NCBI GenBank assembly: GCA_038131695.1
Contig: JAYPQA010000030.1
Coordinates: 35,321 to 99,320, forward strand
Length of the DNA stretch: 64,000 bases
Direction: 5' to 3'
From: JADHLK01 sp038131695
Lineage (GTDB): Bacteria; Pseudomonadota; Alphaproteobacteria; Puniceispirillales; Puniceispirillaceae
Below, one piece after another: positions 57,409 through 64,000 of the stretch. The notes beneath the pieces were generated by a model, which was given only the letters and a program-made list of their open reading frames with translations, did not search any database and had not been told where the DNA came from. Numbering within the stretch: position 1 is the first letter of the stretch; every line of letters begins with the position of its first letter. Both the position numbers and the translations under genes were made by a program.

Positions 57409-58188
57409 ATGATAAGAGCTGAGAATGTCAGCATGAATTTTGGCGGGGTGCGGGCTGTAGACAATGTCAGCCTGAGCATCGAGGCCGGCAGCATTACCGG
57501 GCTGGTCGGGCCAAACGGGGCTGGCAAAACCACCTTGTTCAATGTGATGGCTGGCACCTACACCCCCTCAGCTGGCCGCATCTGGCTGGAGGAGGAGGAT
57601 ATAACCGGCCTGCCCCCGCATCAGCTGTTTCACAAGGGCGTTTTGCGGACCTTTCAGCTGGCGCATGAATTCTCATCGCTCTCGGTGCTGGATAATTTGA
57701 TGATGGTCAGCCCGAACCAGTCCGGCGAGCGGCTGTTTGACGCCTTGCGCGCCAGCCGCAAAATTGCGGCAGAAGAAGAAGCGGCCCGCGCCCGGGCTGA
57801 GGATGTGATCCAGTTTCTGGGGCTGGAGCGGGTGCGGGAGGAGGCGGCTGGCAATCTGTCTGGCGGGCAGAAAAAATTGCTGGAGCTGGGCCGCACCATG
57901 ATGGTGGATGCCAAAATTGTGCTGCTGGATGAGGTGGGAGCCGGGGTGAACCGGACTTTGCTGAAATCCATTGGCGAGGCGATTTTGCGGCTGAATCGCG
58001 AGCGCGGCTACAGTTTTTGCATGATCGAGCATGATATGGATTTTATCGCGCGCCTGTGTTCAACGGTTATTGTGATGGCCGAAGGGGCGGTGCTGACGCA
58101 AGGCACGGCTGAGGAGATCAAGCAGGACAGCCGGGTGATTGACGCCTATCTGGGGACCGGGCTGAAAAACCGCAAGGGGGCGCGCTGA
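57409..58188 (+). CDS. livG: branched-chain amino acid-type ABC ATP-binding protein (LivG-like)
   Basis: A 259-residue ATPase with Walker A GPNGAGKTTLF, the LivG landmark RTFQLAHEFSSLSVLDNLMM, the signature LSGGQKKLLELGRTMM, Walker B IVLLDEVGAGVN (a Gly-Val instead of the usual ExP pattern) and the H-loop MIEHDMD. It is first of five genes with overlaps or gaps of a few bases, in the order ATPase-ATPase-permease-permease-binding protein, the reverse of the usual order. Confidence 0.9.
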   Translation: MIRAENVSMNFGGVRAVDNVSLSIEAGSITGLVGPNGAGKTTLFNVMAGTYTPSAGRIWLEEEDITGLPPHQLFHKGVLRTFQLAHEFSSLSVLDNLMMVSPNQSGERLFDALRASRKIAAEEEAARARAEDVIQFLGLERVREEAAGNLSGGQKKLLELGRTMMVDAKIVLLDEVGAGVNRTLLKSIGEAILRLNRERGYSFCMIEHDMDFIARLCSTVIVMAEGAVLTQGTAEEIKQDSRVIDAYLGTGLKNRKGAR

Positions 58189-58895
58189 TGGGGGTGCTGC
58201 TGGCAGGCTATGAGATGACCGGCGGCTATGGCGGCCCGCCGATTCTCCATGATTGCACAATCACCGCAGAGGCCGGCCAGATAACGGTGATTGTCGGGCC
58301 AAATGGGGCGGGCAAGTCAACGGCGATGAAAGCCCTGCTGGGAATGCTGGAGCTGTCAGCCGGACGGGTGGAGCTGGCAGGCCGCGATATTGGCCTGCTC
58401 AGCCCGCAGGAGCGCGTTGCTGAGGGGATCGGCTTTGTGCCGCAAACCCAGAACATCTTTCCCGGCATGACGGTGCTGGAAAATCTGCAGATGGGGGCGT
58501 TTTTGCGCGCCGATGACGGGGCTGAGATTGTTGACCAGCTGACCGATCTGTTTCCGGTTTTGGCTGAAAAGGCGGATCAGCAGGCTGGCGCGCTCTCTGG
58601 CGGACAGCGCCAGCAAGTCGCCGTCGCCCGCGCGCTGATGAATGAGCCCTCTGTGCTGCTGTTGGATGAACCGACTGCCGGGGTCTCGCCGGTGGTGATG
58701 GATGAGCTGTTTGACCGGATTATTGAAGTGGCGAAAACCGGTATTGCCGTCTTGATGGTAGAGCAGAATGCCCGCCAGGCCCTGGAGATAGCGGACCGCG
58801 GCTTTGTGCTGGTGGGCGGCGAGAACCGGTTCACCGATACCGGACAGGCCTTGCTGGCGGATGAAACCGTGCGCCGCTCCTTTTTGGGAGGCTGA
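58188..58895 (+). CDS. livF: branched-chain amino acid-type ABC ATP-binding protein (LivF-like)
   Basis: A 235-residue ATPase: GPNGAGKSTAMKAL, VPQTQNIFPGMTVLENL (LivF-type Q-loop region), ALSGGQRQQVAVARALM, LLLDEPTAGVSP and MVEQNARQALEIADRGFVL. It partners LivG. Its ATG shares a base with the livG stop. Confidence 0.9.
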   Translation: MGVLLAGYEMTGGYGGPPILHDCTITAEAGQITVIVGPNGAGKSTAMKALLGMLELSAGRVELAGRDIGLLSPQERVAEGIGFVPQTQNIFPGMTVLENLQMGAFLRADDGAEIVDQLTDLFPVLAEKADQQAGALSGGQRQQVAVARALMNEPSVLLLDEPTAGVSPVVMDELFDRIIEVAKTGIAVLMVEQNARQALEIADRGFVLVGGENRFTDTGQALLADETVRRSFLGG

Positions 58896-58898
58896 CAG

Positions 58899-59921
58899 AT
58901 GGGCGGGTTTGAAAATAGCCTGAATGCGCTGGTATTGCTGGCCAATTTTGTTCTTGTTCCGGCGCTTGCCTATGGCTCACAGCTGGCCCTGGGGGCGGTT
59001 GGGGTGACGCTGATTTTCGGGATTCTGCGCTTTGCCAATTTTGCCCATGGCGATACGATGGCCTTTGGCACGATGGTGACCATTTTTGCCACCTGGGCCC
59101 TGCAATCTGCAGGCATTACCGCCGGGCCGCTGCCGACCGCGCTGCTGGCCTTGCCGGCCGGGATACTCGCGACCATTGCGCTGGTCTTGCTGACTGACAA
59201 GTTTGTCTTTGGCTTTTATCGCAAGCGGCGCAGCCCGCCAGTCATCTATATTGTTGCCTCGGTCGGGGTGATGTTTATGCTCAATGGTCTGGTGCGCCTG
59301 TTGATCGGGCCGGATGACCGCAAATTCACCGATGGCGAGCGCTTTGTCATTTCGGCCCGCGAATTCAAGCAATCCACCGGTCTGGCAGAAGGGCTGTCGA
59401 TACAGACCACCCAGGCGCTGACCATTGGCGTGGCGTTGGTGGCGGTGGGGCTGCTATTCTGGTTTCTGCAGAAAACCCGCACCGGCAAATCCATGCGGGC
59501 TTTTTCCGATAATGAGGATTTGGCCCTGCTCTGCGGTATTGATCCGGACCGGGTGGTGCGGGTGACCTGGATTTTGGCAGCTGTGCTGGCGGTGCTGGCC
59601 GGGGTGCTTTACGGGCTGGATAAGAGCTTCAAGCCCTTTATCTATTTCAATCTGCTGCTGCCGTTTTTTGCAGCGGCGATTCTGGGCGGGATAGGCCAGC
59701 CGCTGGGCGCGATTGTCGGCGGCTATATTGTGGCCTTTACCGAAGTAACAGCGACCTATGCCTATAAGCAGCTGGCAGTCTATCTGTTGCCGCCGGGCTG
59801 GGTGCCGGACGGGTTGCTGCAATTCCTGTCCACCGATTACAAATTTGCGATTTCCTTTATTATTCTGGTGCTGGTGCTGTTGATCAGGCCGACCGGTATT
59901 TTCCGTGGCAGGGTGTTGTAG
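58899..59921 (+). CDS. livH: branched-chain amino acid-type ABC permease (LivH-like)
   Basis: A 340-residue protein with about eight helices: GAVGVTLIFGILRFANFAHGD at the start, the cytoplasmic coupling segment GKSMRAFSDNEDLALLCGIDPDRV, and AAILGGIGQPLGAIVGGYIV. It forms the channel with LivM. Confidence 0.9.
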   Translation: MGGFENSLNALVLLANFVLVPALAYGSQLALGAVGVTLIFGILRFANFAHGDTMAFGTMVTIFATWALQSAGITAGPLPTALLALPAGILATIALVLLTDKFVFGFYRKRRSPPVIYIVASVGVMFMLNGLVRLLIGPDDRKFTDGERFVISAREFKQSTGLAEGLSIQTTQALTIGVALVAVGLLFWFLQKTRTGKSMRAFSDNEDLALLCGIDPDRVVRVTWILAAVLAVLAGVLYGLDKSFKPFIYFNLLLPFFAAAILGGIGQPLGAIVGGYIVAFTEVTATYAYKQLAVYLLPPGWVPDGLLQFLSTDYKFAISFIILVLVLLIRPTGIFRGRVL

Positions 59922-59923
59922 AG

Positions 59924-61295
59924 ATGGCAGGCGCGCGCAAAATGGATGAAGAAGATATCCGCAAGGCCCTGACCGCCTTTGGTCTGATCGGGCTGGGGCT
60001 GGTGCTGACCGGATTGCTGCAAAGCTGGAACGCGGCCCTTGGCGTGCTGAATTTGTGCCTGATTTCCGGGGTGATGGCTCTGGGGCTGAATATCCAGTGG
60101 GGCTATGCCGGGCTGTTCAATGCCGGGGTGATGGCCTTTACCGCGGTTGGCGGGATGACCGCTGTGCTGGTTTCCTATCCGCCGGTGACAGAGGCCTGGC
60201 AGGTGGGGGCAGGCGGGTTGCTGGCCTCGGTGCTGGCTCTGGCTGTTACCGCTATTGTGACCAGCCTGGTTTATCGCCGCTTGCCAGCCGGGCGCAAACG
60301 CTTCTGGCTGGTAACGCTGGTGGCCGTTCTGGGTTATCTTGTCGTGCGCAGCCTGTTTGGTGAGGCGGTGCAGCAGATAGAGGCGGTCAACCCGGCCCGC
60401 ACCGGCTTTCTGGGCGGGCTGGGCCTGCCGATAGTGCTGAGCTGGCTGGCGGGCGGGCTGGTGGCGGCGGCGCTGGCCTGGTTCATCGGGCGGATTTCGC
60501 TGGGGCTGCGCGCTGATTATCTGGCGATAGCGACGCTGGGCATTGCCGAGATTGTCATTTCCATCCTGAAAAATGAGGATTGGCTGGTGCGCGGGGTGAA
60601 GAATGTCACCGGCTTGCCGCGGCCGGTCCCCTATGAGGTGGAGCTCCAGCAATCAGACTGGTTCGCCTCTCTGGTCAGCTGGATCTATTCCGGGCGGCTG
60701 GAAAATGCAGCTGATCAGCGGGCCTTGCTGGCGGAATTGCTGATCCCGGCCTCCAGCATTTTTGTAAAGTTGTGCTATACCGGCCTGTTTGCAGCCGTCA
60801 CGCTGGTGCTGTTGCTGCTGGCCAACCGGGTGGCCCAGGCCCCGTGGGGGCGGATGATGCGGGCTATCCGGGATAATGAGGCCGCCGCTGCTGCGATGGG
60901 CAAGGATGTGGTGGCCCGCCACCGCCAGGCCTTTATTGTCGGCTCAGCCGTGATCGGTCTGGCCGGGGCGATGCTGACCACGCTGGACGGCCAGTTCACG
61001 CCGGGCGGCTATAATCCGCTGCGCTATACTTTTCTGGTCTGGGTGATGGTGATTGTCGGCGGTTCCGGCCATAATCTGGGGGCGATTCTGGGGCTTTATT
61101 ATCTGGTTTGTCTGGGTAGAGGCAGAGCCGGTCTCCCTGTTTGTGATGCGCCTGATAACAGACCTGATCCCGATGGAGCCCGCAACCGCCTATCATTTGA
61201 TGGCCTCAGCCCCGCATATGCGGCTCTTTGTCATGGGCCTGGTCTTGTTGCTGGTGTTGCGTTACAGCCCGCGCGGGGTGCTGGCGGAAAAGTAG
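59924..61295 (+). CDS. livM: branched-chain amino acid-type ABC permease (LivM-like), frameshifted near 3' end
   Basis: A permease of about 456 residues, longer than usual LivM by a central insertion. NIQWGYAGLFNAGVMAFTAVGG opens the channel, MRAIRDNEAAAAAMGKDVVARH is the coupling loop. Near 61100 one extra base breaks the frame; in the next frame FVWVEAEPVSLFVMRLITDL continues to SPRGVLAEK at 61295. The uncorrected reading ends in an unrelated tail at 61330. Confidence 0.84.
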
Positions 61296-61479
61296 GGAGC
61301 CGCAAGGGCGCGCCGCCGTGCCAGAGGTAGAAATTGATTGATTTTCAGGCAGATTTCGCGCATTGGTTAAGGCAGTATTCGGGGTTGGGCTGGAATTTCT
61401 GTAACAAGGCTGATCACACTGTCAGCAGAGCAGAGCCAACCTGTCTCTATCAACCTGTTTGATCAAGGAGGAAAACGAG

Positions 61480-62706
61480 ATGCAAAACAGGAATTTATTG
61501 CTGATTCTGGCAGTGTTGATTATTGCCGGGGCGGTTTATTTCATGACCGCTGAGCAGCAGAAACAAGATCAAGACATCAAGATGGGGGTTATTCTGGGCT
61601 TCACCGGCCCGATTGAATCCCTGACTCCGGGCATGGCAGACAGCGCTGAGCTGGCCTTTGCCGAGGTCAGCGAATCAGGGGCCCTGCTGGGCGGGGCGAA
61701 AATCACCCCGGTGCGGGCTGATTCCACCTGTGTGGACGCGGCCGCAGCAACCGCAGCAGCTGAGCGCCTGATCACCTCGGACAATGTGGCCGGTATCATG
61801 GGTGCTGACTGTTCAGGCGTGACCACGGCTGTTGCCAATAATGTGGCGGTGCCAAACGGGGTTGTGATGGTGTCTCCTTCAGCGACCTCACCGGCCCTGA
61901 CCACCATTGATGACAAGGGTTATTTCTTCCGCACGGCTCCGTCTGATGCCCGTCAGGGTGAGGTTCTGGCCGCCGTTCTGAAGGATCGCGGTATCAGCGA
62001 AGTGGCTGTAACCTACACCAATAACGATTATGGCAAGGGCTTTGCAGACGCGTTTGTAGCCGCTTTTGAGGGCGCAGGCGGTTCTGTTTCTGTCACCACC
62101 TCGCATGAAGAAGGCAAGGGCGATTATGCAGCTGAAGTCGGCGCACTGGCTGCCTCCGGTTCTGATACGCTGGTTGTGCTGGGCTATTCCGATGGCGGGG
62201 GCCGCGGCATCATCCAGGCGTCTCTGGATGCCGATTCCTTCCAGCAATTCGCTGTGGGTGACGGCATGATCAGCCAGGCGCTGATTGACGGTATCTCCGG
62301 GGATTTGACCGGTCTTATCGGCACCCTGCCGGGGTCTGATGCGGCCGGGGCAAAAATGTTCCTCGATCTGGCTTCTTCCAAGGGCAAGGATGGGGACGGC
62401 CCGTATCGCGCCGAATCCTATGATGCGGCGGCTCTGATGATGCTGGCCATGCAGGCTGGCGGCAATACCGAGCGCGAGACTGTTGCCAAGAACCTGATGG
62501 CTGTTGCCAACGCGCCGGGGACGGAAATCTTCCCGGGTGAGCTGGCCAAGGGTCTGAAGATTCTGGCTGATGGCGGTCAGGTGAACTATCAGGGCGCCAC
62601 CAATGTTGAGCTGACAGATGTGGGCGAGGCTGCCGGGTCCTACAAGGAGCTGGAAGTCAAGAACAACAAGTTTGAGACAGTCTCATCTAATTTGATAAGG
62701 ATTTAG
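61480..62706 (+). CDS. ABC transporter substrate-binding protein of the Leu/Ile/Val family
   Basis: A 408-residue protein with an N-terminal membrane anchor or signal (LLLILAVLIIAGAVYFM), then MGVILGFTGPIESLTPGMAD, the type I periplasmic binding protein start. The mature part has GADCSGVTTAV, MVSPSATSPALT and AVTYTNNDYGKGF, the ligand-pocket strands. An AAGGAGGAAAA ribosome site gives strong expression, suiting the most abundant component. The anchor lacks an obvious cleavage site or lipobox Cys, so tethering is possible. Confidence 0.88.
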   Translation: MQNRNLLLILAVLIIAGAVYFMTAEQQKQDQDIKMGVILGFTGPIESLTPGMADSAELAFAEVSESGALLGGAKITPVRADSTCVDAAAATAAAERLITSDNVAGIMGADCSGVTTAVANNVAVPNGVVMVSPSATSPALTTIDDKGYFFRTAPSDARQGEVLAAVLKDRGISEVAVTYTNNDYGKGFADAFVAAFEGAGGSVSVTTSHEEGKGDYAAEVGALAASGSDTLVVLGYSDGGGRGIIQASLDADSFQQFAVGDGMISQALIDGISGDLTGLIGTLPGSDAAGAKMFLDLASSKGKDGDGPYRAESYDAAALMMLAMQAGGNTERETVAKNLMAVANAPGTEIFPGELAKGLKILADGGQVNYQGATNVELTDVGEAAGSYKELEVKNNKFETVSSNLIRI

Positions 62707-62715
62707 GTAGACACG

Positions 62716-62746
62716 CCCTGTCTGGCTCCCGCCGGGCAGGGTTTTT
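62716..62746 (+). terminator. Rho-independent terminator of the liv operon
   Basis: CCCTGTCTGGC and GCCGGGCAGGG form an 11-base stem (with G-T pairs) around TCCC, followed by TTTTT. It lies 10 bases after the binding-protein stop. Confidence 0.88.
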
Positions 62747-62798
62747 GTGTTGCTGATTTGCTGTTTTTGGTAGGAGCTGGCAGCGCAAAAAACCCGGT

Positions 62799-64000
62799 TC
62801 AGACGAGGCGTGGCGGCTCCGGCTGGTCGGTCTTGTGTAGGCTGCCGACCTGTGCATGAGGGGCAGCGCGGCTCCATATTGCGGGGCAACGGTCCGGCAG
62901 GATTGACAGCCGCCAGCTAGCCGCGCGGGCAGCAGTGTGCAGGGCTTTGGCGGCGCTTTCCAGGTTGTCACGGCTTCGGTGATCGGGCTTGCAGCAGGAA
63001 ATATTCATTATTTTGGCCGCTGGCTATCTGTTCCAGCAGGCTGGAGGCAGAGGCCCAGATACCGGCATCCAGGGCCGCTGGCCGCCGCCAGGATAAGCGC
63101 CATTCTGTCCGGCCTGGCCCGCCAGTCGGGTCAGGCGGGAAATATGCTGGCCGGGATTATCCTGGCTGGCCTGTTTACATGGGCTGGTGCAGGCCGGGGA
63201 TGCGCGGCGGATAAATTTTCTCCAGCATTTCCAAGGCCGGGCGCGGCTGTTTCTTTTTCCAGAGTAAGACGCCAGCCGGCTGGTCAGCCTGCATGGCGGG
63301 CTGCAGCCCCTGTTCCAGCCAGCTGGTCTGTTTTTCGGCCTGTTCCGGCAGCTCCGACAGTAGCAGAGCGCCTGCATCGCGCTTAGGCGGGCTTTTTCTT
63401 TCTCAATGGACAAGAGGGACTGGCGCGCTGAGGTCAGGGCTGGCTGCCAGCTCTCAGCCGCCAGATCGCGTTCCAGAATATGGCGGGCCGCCTGGGAAGA
63501 ATCAGCCTGCAGGGCAGGCGCCTTGCGCGCGGCGGCTGGCCGGGCCAGGCGCCTCCAGCGCTCTCAGATCTCATCAGGCCATCTGGCCGTAATAGGCTGT
63601 ATCTGCTGCTTCGAAGAGGGTTTGAAATAGCGCCTTGCTGCCTGCCTGTCGCTCTGAGGCATGGGCTGCCTGGGCCGCCAGCAAATCAGGCAGCAGGCCG
63701 CGCCCAGCAGCTTCTGTTTTTCGCTTGCCTGCGGGCAGATTTTGCATCCCCGCAGACAGCGCCACCAGCCCCAGCCCCAGAGCACGCTCTGCTGGCGACG
63801 GCGCCTGCCAGCTCCGCCCACAGCACCGGCCAGAGCCTGATGAGGCGGCCCAGCCATCCATGAATATCAGCAGGATCACCAGCCCCAACCCCAGGCTGAC
63901 CAAAAGGCTGGTCGGCAATTCCAGCCGATAGCCCAACCAGTCAAGGCGGCCTCCCGGCTGGGCACAGCCAGCTGGGCCAGCGCGATCAGGCCGGCCGCGA
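62799..64000 (-). pseudogene. hemY: hemY (HemY/TPR inner-membrane protein), multiply frameshifted, runs off window
   Basis: Pieces of one protein lie in all three minus frames. From 63936: DWLGYRLELPTSLLVSLGLGLVILLIF, the HemY N-terminal membrane start, then ALGLGLVALSAG and LLAAQAAHASERQAGSKALF. Next come QADSSQAARHILERDLAAESWQPALTSARQSL with its TPR pattern (about 63400-63520), and near 62830-62900 two Cys pairs in different frames (CQSC and CPSC), the zinc-ribbon end of alphaproteobacterial HemY. At least six frame changes are needed. It is either a decayed gene or very poor sequence; the hem operon would continue to the right. Confidence 0.65.

Noticed and set aside
62937..63931. Several plus-strand open frames at the right end
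   Set aside because: They are Ala/Pro/Arg-rich readings opposite the hemY pieces, without start sites or family motifs.

Overview
The window reads as a gene-dense, GC-rich alphaproteobacterial chromosome, most probably marine. Pointers are a DddP-type DMSP lyase beside acryloyl-CoA reductase AcuI, an RpoE/ChrR-type stress module, an IalB-family protein, a GapR/DUF2312 protein, DUF1244, MntR and an alphaproteobacterial-type HemY. A SAR116-like or related lineage is an inference. Many neighbouring genes overlap by ATGA/TGATG, and several convergent pairs share their stop codons.

Layout. 1-5217: an alpha/beta hydrolase and a five-gene branched-chain-amino-acid-type ABC importer, less GC-biased than the rest and frame-broken in three genes, ending exactly at a decayed tRNA-like sequence (5212-5288). 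5538-8720: envelope glycan genes: a heptosyltransferase-like start fragment, a UDP-glucuronate 4-epimerase-like protein and an STT3/PglB-type oligosaccharyltransferase with a WWDYG motif. 8.9-16.3 kb: a coiled-coil protein, a class II aldolase, betaine-aldehyde-type dehydrogenase, GT4 glycosyltransferase, asparagine synthetase, an Lrp regulator and an rRNA methyltransferase. 16.3-29.5 kb: TrmH, formate-THF ligase with a divergent GlxA-type regulator, SufE, GT39, MntR, DUF1244, GapR, PyrF, a double cold-shock protein, an MFS carrier, thioredoxin reductase, an M23 protein and a DUF3108 protein. 29.6-34.7 kb: a cobalamin riboswitch and btuBFCD. 34.7-41.8 kb: an SDR, fructose-bisphosphate aldolase and FBPase, a Bax1-I protein, RlmN, IalB and the sigma/anti-sigma pair. 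41.8-51.8 kb: DUF3429, the TesA esterase divergent from an ABC/FtsX pair, ArgG, Fe-SOD, gamma-carbonic anhydrase, TauE/SafE, an HIBADH-like protein and Hpt. 51.7-56.2 kb: dddP-acuI, a pirin and a TPR protein. 56.2-62.7 kb: a second HIBADH-like gene and a complete liv-type operon closed by a strong terminator. 62.8-64.0 kb: a badly broken hemY on the minus strand, running off the window.

The genes suggest a heterotroph that imports amino acids or amides and vitamin B12, cleaves DMSP and reduces the acrylate product as its CoA ester, runs one-carbon folate metabolism, and modifies its surface with glycans, possibly including N-linked protein glycans.

About a dozen genes are split by single-base frameshifts, many in short G/C runs (for example btuB, btuF, fhs, ialB, acuI). 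In several cases the restored protein is clearly the full-length family member. Sequencing indels are therefore a serious alternative to real decay, and coordinates for those genes are given across the break.
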